Positions 1-8,137 of a stretch of 37,516 nt of DNA are shown here, piece after piece. Numbering within the stretch: position 1 is the first letter of the stretch; every line of letters begins with the position of its first letter. The notes under the pieces are model-generated. The model was not told where the DNA came from, did no database searches, and saw only the letters and a program-made list of their open reading frames with translations. Source of the DNA: Bdellovibrionales bacterium (GTDB lineage Bacteria; Myxococcota; XYA12-FULL-58-9; SYDY01); assembly GCA_005801425.1 (NCBI GenBank), contig SYDY01000047.1, forward strand, positions 1-37,516, read 5' to 3'. The position numbers and the translations under genes are program-made.

Positions 1-822
1 AATCGTTTCCTTCGTAGAAAACAAAAGGATCAACATCGTACCTATCGTGGGGATCAGTGCATAAAAACTAGGGAAAGGAGTTTCTTTATCAAAGACAATC
101 ACAGCATAAAAGATAAATACGAGGCCAAGAATGCCTAGGAATTCGCGTCCGATAAACATTTGTTGAGATTTTGTTTTGTCATATGTGTTATCGAAATCAA
201 AAAATGAGAGACATGATCCTAAAAGAAGCTCCCAAGTCCGTGTTGGCAGAAGAAAAAAAGCACTGTCAGGATGAACTTCGGAGAACCAATATGACAAAAT
301 CAAACTTAAACAACCGACAACCAACAACATTGGAAATATGAGTTTTCTCTTATATTTCCATGTGAAGATCAAACAGAGCGGAAAAAATAAGTAATACTGC
401 TCTTCAACAGCGAGGCTCCATGTGTGAATAAGCGGTTTTAGTTCAATCGCCGTATCAAAATAACCACGCTCATGCCAAAAAAATATATTTGATGAAAAAC
501 AAGAAACTGCGATTAGACTTTGTGAAAAAGTTTTAAGTTCTTCAGGAAGCAAGAACAACCACGCAAAAGGCAAGCAAGCGAACATTACAACAAACAATGC
601 AGGCAATATGCGCCGCGCTCTGCGTTCATAAAAAGAAATAAGAGAAAAAGTGCCGGTTTTCTTTTCAGTCAATATAATTGACGTAATCAAATAACCACTG
701 ATGACAAAAAAAATATCCACGCCAACAAAGCCACCCGCAAAGCCTTTAAAACCAGCATGAAAAAAGATAACAGGCAGAACCGCTAAAGCACGTAGTCCGT
801 CGATCTCTCGTCTGTAGTCCAT
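1..822 (-). CDS. Acyltransferase 3 (OafA/YrhL-type) membrane protein, C-terminus cut by window edge
   Basis: I translated this from the minus strand: it starts at the ATG at 822-820 and stays open for 274 codons to base 1, so the C-terminus is missing. It begins MDYRREIDGLRALAVLPVI, the hallmark start of acyltransferase-3 proteins, followed by HAGFKGFAGGFVGVDIFFV and FVISGYLIT, then RRARRILPAL and, further on, HTWSLAVEEQYYLFFPL, all signature motifs of the OafA/YrhL family. Several hydrophobic segments follow, as expected for a 10-TM inner-membrane enzyme that O-acetylates surface polysaccharides. The family usually has about 350-650 residues, so roughly half may be absent. The region is visibly A+T-richer than the rest of the window, which suggests transfer. 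It lies 89 bases downstream of the DUF3857-type gene on the same strand and could be read through from it. The substrate cannot be told from sequence. Confidence 0.88.
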   Translation of the reverse strand, partial: MDYRREIDGLRALAVLPVIFFHAGFKGFAGGFVGVDIFFVISGYLITSIILTEKKTGTFSLISFYERRARRILPALFVVMFACLPFAWLFLLPEELKTFSQSLIAVSCFSSNIFFWHERGYFDTAIELKPLIHTWSLAVEEQYYLFFPLCLIFTWKYKRKLIFPMLLVVGCLSLILSYWFSEVHPDSAFFLLPTRTWELLLGSCLSFFDFDNTYDKTKSQQMFIGREFLGILGLVFIFYAVIVFDKETPFPSFYALIPTIGTMLILLFSTKETI

Positions 823-911
823 CTGTAAGGCTACACCCCATGCGTATAAAAAGAATATTCAGGAGACCATTGCCCGTGGCAATAAACCACATAATGCAAA
901 AGAGTCAAAAA

Positions 912-2891
912 CTACGGCTCACCCGCCCCCATCAACCCAACAGTCATCGGCGCGTTTTCCACATCCATGATCGCACCACGCAGAGAAGCCACATCGGGCC
1001 ATGCGGCCGGTTCTACGCGCAATTGTTTGATCACAAATCGACGTGAAAATCGAAGGCCGCGTTCTTCTTCCACGGCCCCTGCTGCATACTCCACCGCATC
1101 ACTGACAAGCTTCACCGGATCATCAAGGGTGGCCTTATAACCCACAGGAACACGCAAGTTCACCGTCGTATTGGACCATGCAGGCCCCGGGAGGATGCAT
1201 GGAAGCCTGCGGCGACTGCGCCAATGGGCCACCTGGGTGACACCTGCAAGATCGGCCGGAAGCAATCGAAAGACTTCGTAGGTCACACGATCCGCCGTAA
1301 ATCGAACATGGGCTTTGAGCACCAAAGGCTTTGCCGGATTGGTCAATGCATCGATTTTTTCAAGGCGAAAAATCACGCCACTCTCTTCTCCGTATAGTTG
1401 TTTTTTGAGTTCATCGCGACGTGCATCGGCACCACGCGCGGCGAGAAGTGTTCGACGTAATTCTAACGCGGCAGATCCTGTTGCAGTGAGCAACAACGAA
1501 CCTTCCACCTCGCCATCCACATCCAATTCGAGATCAATATCACGTGTTAGGGTATTGTCATTGGGAAGCGGAATGGGCACCTGGTACCACACCGTCCCAG
1601 AGCCCGCGGCGATCAACACATGCGATCCCCAAAGATCGGGAGGCAGTTCACCCAAGCGGCATGCGCCACAGGTAGGATCAAGCAAGAGATAGCGGTCAAG
1701 TACAATGTCACATGAATTGTCTTCTTCGCACATCTGGCGAATCGGCGGCGACGACAACAAATCAACGGCAGCGAGTACACGACCAAAGGCATACAATCCC
1801 ACAGTCGCATCACGCAACACGGGATCCGTAAGGCCTGCTGCAAACGCGGAATACACTGCAACCGACGCATCGTCCAATGCTTCCATAATAATCGACGTAG
1901 CACCTTCGCTGGTCACCCATGTTCCCTCTTGCACCGCACGGGTCACATTGGGATATCCCGTAAGGTTCAGTCCACGCGCATCGGACACACGAAGTTTTTC
2001 ACGCAAAAAGAGCAAGCGTTCGACGGGTGTCCCACGCACGGCGCGCGCGGATCCTTGCACACGCAAACGCGAGGCCGCATGGGCCGCCACGGCATTCCAA
2101 TTTTCATATCGTTTGACTTTGCCAAATTCCGTGATGCTACGCACCGTCGGCGCGACCCATGGTGTCATTTGGCCGGGGTGGGGTTGGTCGGGTTCGGCGT
2201 AAAGCGGTGCAAGATCTTTGTATACAAACACAAGTCGTTCACGTCCGTCCTCACCATGGCGTCTAAACGGTTGGACATCGGTGGGCGACGTCCCATTGCC
2301 TGTGGCAAAATCCAATTGGATCCCAGGATCATTCATCAAGATCAACTGCGATCGCAGCACTGGATATGGACGTGCAAAGGTCCAGGTAGGGACCACGAGT
2401 GGATCAGAAAATACCTGTTCGTAGGTATACTCCACCAACCCCCCAACCAGCGCGCCAGGTACCGTAAATTGGACACTCCACAGAGTTTCGGGCCCTATCC
2501 CAAATCCGTCAACCGGTTGTCTGTTGATATTGCGACTGTGCATTTCCACGGATTCTTGATCGCGATTGACCACCCGCGCTGCAATCCGGGTGATGGGCTG
2601 GGTCATGGAATCGCGAAGACTCACAGAGGCCACGCTGAGCCCCTCTTGCGTCAAAATTTTATAGAGCACGCGTCTTGTAAGCACCGCGCCCATGCGTGCT
2701 GGTGATCCACTGCCCAGTACAATCGGCCGATAATCCAGGATTGCCTCTTCTTCAACGATAGCGGCACCCATATCAGGCCAATCACCCACCGCAGGCTTTG
2801 CAGGTATCATCAATGGCAAAAACGCAAAGGAAGATCCGCCTATTTGACAAGCGGTTAAAGCAAATAGTAACAAAATTCGACAGGATCGCAT
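912..2891 (-). CDS. DUF3857-type lipoprotein with degenerate transglutaminase-like domain
   Basis: This encodes a 659-residue predicted outer-membrane lipoprotein. The signal peptide has an LLLFALTAC lipobox (lipid Cys at residue 15, followed by Gln). The body resembles DUF3857 plus transglutaminase-like proteins: an N-terminal beta domain with a GALVGGLVEYTYEQV segment, a middle helical region, and a C-terminal DUF3858-like part with DPTCGACRLGELPPDLWG. In catalytic relatives the middle region has a GDC-K-D-K/A-type motif; the equivalent stretch here (WVTSEGATSIIMEALDD) has no Cys, so enzymatic transglutaminase or peptidase activity seems lost. The start is ATG 2891-2889; a GTG directly before it (2894-2892) is an alternative. 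There is no Shine-Dalgarno, but a -10-like box lies 8 bases upstream of the ATG. Family assignment is by motif recall only, so moderate. A function in envelope assembly or carbohydrate handling would be a guess. Confidence 0.7.
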   Translation of the reverse strand: MRSCRILLLFALTACQIGGSSFAFLPLMIPAKPAVGDWPDMGAAIVEEEAILDYRPIVLGSGSPARMGAVLTRRVLYKILTQEGLSVASVSLRDSMTQPITRIAARVVNRDQESVEMHSRNINRQPVDGFGIGPETLWSVQFTVPGALVGGLVEYTYEQVFSDPLVVPTWTFARPYPVLRSQLILMNDPGIQLDFATGNGTSPTDVQPFRRHGEDGRERLVFVYKDLAPLYAEPDQPHPGQMTPWVAPTVRSITEFGKVKRYENWNAVAAHAASRLRVQGSARAVRGTPVERLLFLREKLRVSDARGLNLTGYPNVTRAVQEGTWVTSEGATSIIMEALDDASVAVYSAFAAGLTDPVLRDATVGLYAFGRVLAAVDLLSSPPIRQMCEEDNSCDIVLDRYLLLDPTCGACRLGELPPDLWGSHVLIAAGSGTVWYQVPIPLPNDNTLTRDIDLELDVDGEVEGSLLLTATGSAALELRRTLLAARGADARRDELKKQLYGEESGVIFRLEKIDALTNPAKPLVLKAHVRFTADRVTYEVFRLLPADLAGVTQVAHWRSRRRLPCILPGPAWSNTTVNLRVPVGYKATLDDPVKLVSDAVEYAAGAVEEERGLRFSRRFVIKQLRVEPAAWPDVASLRGAIMDVENAPMTVGLMGAGEP

Positions 2892-2899
2892 CACCCCAG

Positions 2900-2929
2900 A
2901 GGCTAACAGACCTACCTACGCGATGTCAC
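2900..2929 (-). promoter_or_regulatory. Putative promoter of DUF3857-type gene, close to start codon
   Basis: On the minus strand a -35-like GTGACA (2929-2924) is followed after 18 bases by an extended -10-like TGT-TAGCCT (hexamer 2905-2900). The hexamer ends 8 bases before the ATG at 2891, or 5 before the GTG at 2894, so transcription would begin at or very near the start codon. Confidence 0.4.
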
Positions 2930-2958
2930 GCTCTCCGGAAAATTAAGCAATGATGCCT

Positions 2959-5598
2959 CTACCTGCACTCATAGGTAGGTGACGTCGTCGTGGCATAGCA
3001 TGTTTTGCCTTCGGCCAAACATGCACGATTTTTCCCATAAATGCGCATTGCTTTGGCAAATCCCGGATGTGTAGGAATGTAAGTACTGCTTAAGCTTCCA
3101 GAATTGTTCACACTCCATGCATTGTATACAATCGATGAGGGCAATGCACTGGCCGGTTTGATGTAACACGTTCCCGTTCCAGTCACCCGAACCCCCAACA
3201 ACGACCCATTGCGCATCACAGGGTAAACACCTTTGGGACTCGCCAAATCAACCACAACCCATTTCCCCGCATAATTGATTCCAATATCCGCCGCGCTAAA
3301 AACACGGCTCGCTATCACAGTTCCATCAGGCTTGTTCTGCACACCGGTCGTATTCACCACATCAAGTCGCACGCTCCCACAGGCTGTACTCCATGCGGCA
3401 ATATTAAACTCTATGCGCTGGAGCTCTGTGGGTGTTGTCAATGAAAACGTAAATGCCTGCAAATAGGTATTGACGGTATTCCAACTTCCAGGCTGCGCAC
3501 CCAAATCGGCTTGCAACGTCGTATCAGGAATACACGATGTGTTTTTAACACATGCTGAGCCTGCCGTAACACACGACCACCCAGGGGTTAGCGTACAAGC
3601 CGCTGTACACCCATCGGTATTGATCACATTGCCATCGTCACAGATTTCTTGATGCGTAATCTTTCCATCACCACATACCGCGTAGGTGCAATTGTTGCTG
3701 CACGCATCGGCATCAACGCTGTTACCATCGTCGCACATTTCGGTACCATTCTTGATCCCATTGCCACATCGTGGCGTCGTGCAATTGCTGTCACACGTAT
3801 CTTCAGTGCATGGTGTTGGCTCAGTGCATACAGGTGGCGAAGCATTGTTACATGACTTCATACCAGACACCACACACGCAGGATGTGAATCAATGAGATT
3901 GCCATCATCGCACACTTCTGTTTCTGTTTTGATCCCATTGCCACATGCTGTGATCGTGCAATTGCTATCACAGCCATCACCATTTGTGAGATTACCATCG
4001 TCGCAGGTTTCGACACCCGCTTTGATGCCATTGCCGCATGCTGTCACGGTACAATTGCTATCGCAACCATCGCCACTTATTAAATTATTATCGTCACACG
4101 CTTCGCCTGATGTCTCAGCACCATTACCACACCCTGTCACTTTGCAATTGCTATCGCAGCGATCGTCACCTGTGAGACTACCATTTGTGAGATTACCATC
4201 GTCACAACCTTCACTCGGTGATTTATAGTTATTGCCGCACACCGGGATTTTGCAATCCGCATCACATCCATCGCCGTTAATGATATTGCCATCATCACAC
4301 TCTTCATTGGGTGATTTGGCGCCATTACCACATGCGGGAAATGTGCAATTGTTATCGCATGTATCACCGTTGGTTTGATTGCCATCATCACACGCTTCAG
4401 TGCCTGTTTTGATATTGTTACCGCAGTTGTCGACGCATTTTTTCTGAATATCGCTATAAATCAAATCACTGCTGCATGCACACACAGGCGCATGATCCAC
4501 CCCCGTGGAAGAACATGTCGCTGTACCACCACATACCGAACTGGCGCCAATCACACGCACAGCCGAGTTATTAAATGATCCATAATTCCACCATGCCTCG
4601 ATCTGCCCATTGACCGCTTGACGATGGGTCCAGCTTTCTGAAACTGTTTTCCCCCTTGCCCCGCTTTGCCATGTGCATGTCCACTGGGTGGCTGGGGTTA
4701 TCATAATCGCCACACGCTGTCCGGCGGCCACAAAAACGGGCTTAGGTAACACCACCTTCATCCACTGATAGCCGTACCCCGAGGTGATATCGCCCGATTT
4801 AATGTCCAAAAACCCAAGCTCGGGGCCCCCAGGATGTCCCGCATCGGACAACCTGATGCTTAAGCGTGCTGCACACGTATTTCCTGAAAGTGGGATCTCA
4901 ATGCGCTCAATACCCACATTGCTATCCATACGAATATGCTCGGCGATATCGTATCCCACCGGCATCAATTGACCCGATCCGTTCGTCACCCCAGACTCAT
5001 ACAGCGATGCGCCAGGGTTCGAGAAACAAGAATCAACCACCGAGGATTTTTTCACATAAGTATTGCGCGCCGAGGGCTGAAGCTGGCCACAAATAAAATC
5101 TGATTTCAGATAACATATCCCTTTGCCGTCTGCATCCATATCTCTTCGACATGCGCATGCAGAGCAACCCGCCATATTTGTGCACTCCTTCATACACTTG
5201 GCGGCGGCGTCCGTTGTGCTTGTCCGCGACCAAACGTATTGTGATTGTGCCCAATCACTGCCCACGACATCATGTCCCGAAAATCCAATCCAATCACTGG
5301 GCACAACCCCATCTCCCGTTGGGAGCCCGGTTGTGATCCTATGCCCTGAGGCACATTTCTCATCGATGCTATTATCGGGTGGATCACCATTCCCTGTTTG
5401 CTGATCAGCAAGCGCATGCGGATCATCAACACAAACATCTGTGCTTTCGGCATCACAGCTTGCAGCGCCCACACCATCGGTCAGCGTTGAATCATCAAAG
5501 CTGCGCTCTTCTGATTCAGCATCGCTGCTGCTGCCTGAACATCCTGCCGCTAAAAAACATGTCGCCACTAAAAACAAGCATCGCGATGATATGCGCAT
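2959..5598 (-). CDS. DUF4215 Cys-rich repeat lipoprotein A
   Basis: This encodes an 879-residue secreted lipoprotein. The signal peptide ends in a FLAAGC lipobox (Cys20, then Ser, so outer-membrane sorting is expected). In order it has a low-complexity linker, a Cys-rich PAN/apple-like module (about 82-190, with CMKECTNMAGCSACACR), a beta-sandwich-like module (about 195-352, ending NNSAVRVIGA), a small EGF-like Cys cluster (355-391), eight DUF4215 repeats (about 392-690, core CGNG.....E.CDDGN..(N)GDGCDSNC), and a C-terminal module (about 695-879) resembling the first beta-sandwich. The third repeat carries an insertion (NLTNGSLTGDDRCDSNC). DUF4215 repeats are disulfide-rich and typical of myxobacterial surface proteins; an adhesion or matrix role is inferred. 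The gene is a close paralogue of the one at 5642-8074, 43 bases upstream, with a near-identical signal peptide and upstream region. No enzymatic motif is seen. Confidence 0.85.
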   Translation of the reverse strand: MRISSRCLFLVATCFLAAGCSGSSSDAESEERSFDDSTLTDGVGAASCDAESTDVCVDDPHALADQQTGNGDPPDNSIDEKCASGHRITTGLPTGDGVVPSDWIGFSGHDVVGSDWAQSQYVWSRTSTTDAAAKCMKECTNMAGCSACACRRDMDADGKGICYLKSDFICGQLQPSARNTYVKKSSVVDSCFSNPGASLYESGVTNGSGQLMPVGYDIAEHIRMDSNVGIERIEIPLSGNTCAARLSIRLSDAGHPGGPELGFLDIKSGDITSGYGYQWMKVVLPKPVFVAAGQRVAIMITPATQWTCTWQSGARGKTVSESWTHRQAVNGQIEAWWNYGSFNNSAVRVIGASSVCGGTATCSSTGVDHAPVCACSSDLIYSDIQKKCVDNCGNNIKTGTEACDDGNQTNGDTCDNNCTFPACGNGAKSPNEECDDGNIINGDGCDADCKIPVCGNNYKSPSEGCDDGNLTNGSLTGDDRCDSNCKVTGCGNGAETSGEACDDNNLISGDGCDSNCTVTACGNGIKAGVETCDDGNLTNGDGCDSNCTITACGNGIKTETEVCDDGNLIDSHPACVVSGMKSCNNASPPVCTEPTPCTEDTCDSNCTTPRCGNGIKNGTEMCDDGNSVDADACSNNCTYAVCGDGKITHQEICDDGNVINTDGCTAACTLTPGWSCVTAGSACVKNTSCIPDTTLQADLGAQPGSWNTVNTYLQAFTFSLTTPTELQRIEFNIAAWSTACGSVRLDVVNTTGVQNKPDGTVIASRVFSAADIGINYAGKWVVVDLASPKGVYPVMRNGSLLGVRVTGTGTCYIKPASALPSSIVYNAWSVNNSGSLSSTYIPTHPGFAKAMRIYGKNRACLAEGKTCYATTTSPTYECR
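3590..4427 (-). repeat. Eight intragenic DUF4215-coding repeats
   Basis: The DNA is a run of imperfect repeats of roughly 80-130 bases (plus-strand hallmarks 'ttgccatcatcacac' and 'gtgcaattgctatca'), each coding one CGNG-to-DGC-to-C unit. They are repeats within a coding sequence, in frame throughout, and similar to those at 6275-6951, so recombination within and between the genes is possible. Confidence 0.85.
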
Positions 5599-5607
5599 AT
5601 GCGATTA

Positions 5608-5613
5608 ATTGTA
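5608..5613 (-). promoter_or_regulatory. Extended -10 box of lipoprotein A gene
   Basis: The minus strand reads TTTTTTTGCTACAAT followed by nine bases and then the ATG at 5598. TACAAT matches the -10 consensus in 5 of 6 positions and is preceded by TGC (extended -10). There is no Shine-Dalgarno. The same arrangement precedes the paralogue at 8074, so the element was copied with the gene. No good -35 is visible. Confidence 0.5.
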
Positions 5614-5641
5614 GCAAAAAAAAGTATTCTTCATAAAATTA

Positions 5642-8074
5642 TTATTGGCAGATATAATTCGTCCCATCAATCACAGTGCAGATCTGCCCCAAACACGCAC
5701 GCTTCTTCCCATACACCCGAAAACGGATCGTCGCCGATGCTTGATTGACAACCGTGAACACACCCGTCAACTTATTTTGAGCATCCACACGCCATGTCTT
5801 GTAGGAATAGGGAACCATCTGTGTCGGCCAAAAGCCGCCTGGCCGAATATAACACGTGCCCATCGCACTGATCCGAACACCCAATGACGACCGATCTTTC
5901 ATGATCGGGTAAATGCCTTTGGGACTCACCAAATCCACCGTCATCCATTTTCCAGAACGCTCGCTCCCAATGTCGGCTGCACTAAAAATACGGCTTGCCA
6001 CCACATCCCCATTGGGCCAGCCCGCATCCCCCATATTCACGATATCAATGCGCATACTGCCACATAATCCACCCGTCGCCGCGAGTTCAAACTCAAATTT
6101 ATGAAGCTCCGTATCGTCGACCAATGAAAATGAAAAAGCCTGCAAAACGCTGGTAACAGGCTTCCATCCCCCTATTTCCAGCATGTCTGCATGCATTTCT
6201 ATGTCCGGGTTGCATGCGATGTTTTTCTCACATGCCACACCTGCCGTTGAACAATACCAGCCCGGCGCCATTCGACAGTCAAGGGTACAACCATCATCAT
6301 TGACCGCATTGCCGTCGTCGCAGATTTCTGGAAACGTAATTTTCCCATCACCGCAGCGCGTACAATTGCTATCACAGGTGTCCTCAATACATGGATTGTT
6401 CACATCGGAACACGCAGGATGTGAATCAACAAGATTGCCATCATCACAGTCTTCAGTGGGTGATTTGATACCATTGCCGCAGGCACTTAGCGTACAATTG
6501 TTATCACAACCATCACCATTCTCCTGATTGCCATCATCGCAGGACTCAAGGGGTGATTTGACCCCATTGCCACACGCGGTGACTGTGCAGTTGCTATCGC
6601 AACCATCACCACTGATTGTATTGCCATCATCACACGCTTCAAGCCCTGCCTTCGTTCCATTGCCACACGCACTTACCGTGCAATCGCTATCACACCCATC
6701 GCCACTGATTGTATTGCCATCATCACACGCTTCACTTCCGGCCATCACACCATTGCCACATGCAGGCTCAGTACAATTGTTGTCGCACGTATCGCCATTG
6801 ATTCTGTTTCCATCATCGCAGGATTCACCCGTCGTTTGAATACCATTTCCACAGGCAGTCAGCGTGCAATTATTGTCACATGTATCACCGTTGATTTGAT
6901 TGCCATCATCACATGCTTCAGTGCCTGTTTTGATATGATTGCCGCATTGATCTACACAGTTTTTCTTCGTGCTGTCATAGACAAGACCCACATTGCAAGA
7001 ACACGTCGCTGTACTTTCTGTGTTTACCGAAGAACATGCAGACGTTCCGCCACACACAGGAAGTGCACCAATCACACGGACCGCACTGTTATTATAGGAA
7101 CGGTAATTTCCCCAAAGATCACCGACCAACTTATGTTCCCAACTCTCTGACGCTTTACTTCGCTTTGCATCGAGCTGCCACTTACAAACATAATCTTCTG
7201 AAGCAGAGCTCAAAACAATCCCAACACGCTGCCCTGCAGCCACTGTGGTCGGTTTTTCGAGGCGAATGCGGACCCATTGATAAGACCCTGTTAAACTTCC
7301 TTTTGCAATTTTTACAGACGCAAGTATGCGCCCTGCAGGACGCCCTTGCGCATCGGGCAAAACAACACGCACTGTCGCATCGCACAACGGTCCTGAAATC
7401 GGGATCTCCACACGCTCAATCAACACGTTATTATCCATGCGTACGTGCTCAGCCGCATCATACCCCAGTGAATTCATCTTCCCCAAAACGTCGGTCGTCC
7501 CTGAATCGTAAATCGTTGTTCCTGCTTCAGAAAAGCATGGATTGATCACGTACGATTTTTTTACATACGTCTTGCGCGCCGAAACTTGAAGCTGACTGCA
7601 AGAAAAATCGGATTTAAGAAAGCATCGCCACTTCCCATCGGTATCAACAGCATTGCGACACGCACAGGCCGAACAATCCGGTCGTTCCTGACACATGCGC
7701 ATGCAACCCGTCGCTGCATTACCAGCACTTAAACGAGACCATGCCACGGACGATTGCGGCCAATCGCTGCCCATGACATCAAGTCCAGAAAATCCAATCC
7801 ATGCGTTCTCTGTGATACCTTCGCCCGAAGGGATCCCACTGTTCATACGATAGCCAGAGGCACATGATGTTTCTATGTTGTTGCTGGGTTGAACACCGCT
7901 GTCCGTCTCGTGGTCAATCTCTGCATAGGAATCGCTTGCCTCTTCATTGCCTTCAATAAATACCGAATCATCAAAACTACGAGGCAAAGTGTCAGCATCA
8001 CTGCTGCTGCCTGTACAAGCGGAACCCAAACAGCATGCCGCCACTAAAAATAAGCACCTCGATGATATGAGCAT
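5642..8074 (-). CDS. DUF4215 Cys-rich repeat lipoprotein B (paralogue)
   Basis: This encodes an 810-residue lipoprotein, paralogous along its full length to the product of 2959-5598. The signal peptide is almost the same (SSRCLFLVAACCLGSAC, lipid Cys20 followed by Thr). Its modules follow the same order: acidic linker, PAN/apple-like Cys-rich module (CMRMCQERPDCSACACRN), beta-sandwich module ending NNSAVRVIGALPVCGG, small Cys cluster, seven DUF4215 repeats (about residues 375-600) and a C-terminal module with CGSMRIDIVN and SPKGIYPIMKDRSSLGVR. Compared with its neighbour it has one repeat fewer and a shorter linker. Both genes keep their own -10-like element, so they may be expressed separately. 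The start at ATG 8074-8072 is fixed by the conserved signal peptide and upstream motif. It is probably displayed on the cell surface; its ligand is unknown. Confidence 0.85.
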   Translation of the reverse strand: MLISSRCLFLVAACCLGSACTGSSSDADTLPRSFDDSVFIEGNEEASDSYAEIDHETDSGVQPSNNIETSCASGYRMNSGIPSGEGITENAWIGFSGLDVMGSDWPQSSVAWSRLSAGNAATGCMRMCQERPDCSACACRNAVDTDGKWRCFLKSDFSCSQLQVSARKTYVKKSYVINPCFSEAGTTIYDSGTTDVLGKMNSLGYDAAEHVRMDNNVLIERVEIPISGPLCDATVRVVLPDAQGRPAGRILASVKIAKGSLTGSYQWVRIRLEKPTTVAAGQRVGIVLSSASEDYVCKWQLDAKRSKASESWEHKLVGDLWGNYRSYNNSAVRVIGALPVCGGTSACSSVNTESTATCSCNVGLVYDSTKKNCVDQCGNHIKTGTEACDDGNQINGDTCDNNCTLTACGNGIQTTGESCDDGNRINGDTCDNNCTEPACGNGVMAGSEACDDGNTISGDGCDSDCTVSACGNGTKAGLEACDDGNTISGDGCDSNCTVTACGNGVKSPLESCDDGNQENGDGCDNNCTLSACGNGIKSPTEDCDDGNLVDSHPACSDVNNPCIEDTCDSNCTRCGDGKITFPEICDDGNAVNDDGCTLDCRMAPGWYCSTAGVACEKNIACNPDIEMHADMLEIGGWKPVTSVLQAFSFSLVDDTELHKFEFELAATGGLCGSMRIDIVNMGDAGWPNGDVVASRIFSAADIGSERSGKWMTVDLVSPKGIYPIMKDRSSLGVRISAMGTCYIRPGGFWPTQMVPYSYKTWRVDAQNKLTGVFTVVNQASATIRFRVYGKKRACLGQICTVIDGTNYICQ
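6275..6951 (-). repeat. Seven intragenic DUF4215-coding repeats
   Basis: Imperfect in-frame tandem repeats of about 80-100 bases, each coding a CGNG...E.CDDGN..(N)GDGCD.NC unit. Two adjacent units here (around 6600-6740) are nearly identical at DNA level ('accactgattgtattgccat' occurs twice), suggesting recent unit duplication. Confidence 0.85.
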
Positions 8075-8083
8075 ATGAGATCA

Positions 8084-8089
8084 AGTGTA
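8084..8089 (-). promoter_or_regulatory. Extended -10 box of lipoprotein B gene
   Basis: The minus strand reads TTTTTTGCTACACT, nine bases, then ATG at 8074. This is the same spacing and nearly the same sequence as upstream of 5598. There is no Shine-Dalgarno, consistent with a leaderless or near-leaderless transcript. Confidence 0.45.
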
Positions 8090-8137
8090 GCAAAAAATAA
8101 GAGACATAAAAAAAATATGCCGTCCATTTCATTGGTA

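Noticed and set aside
3590-4427. Regularly spaced repeats resembling a CRISPR array (also 6275-6951)
   Set aside because: The repeats are in frame, code DUF4215 Cys-rich units, vary in sequence and have no unique spacers.
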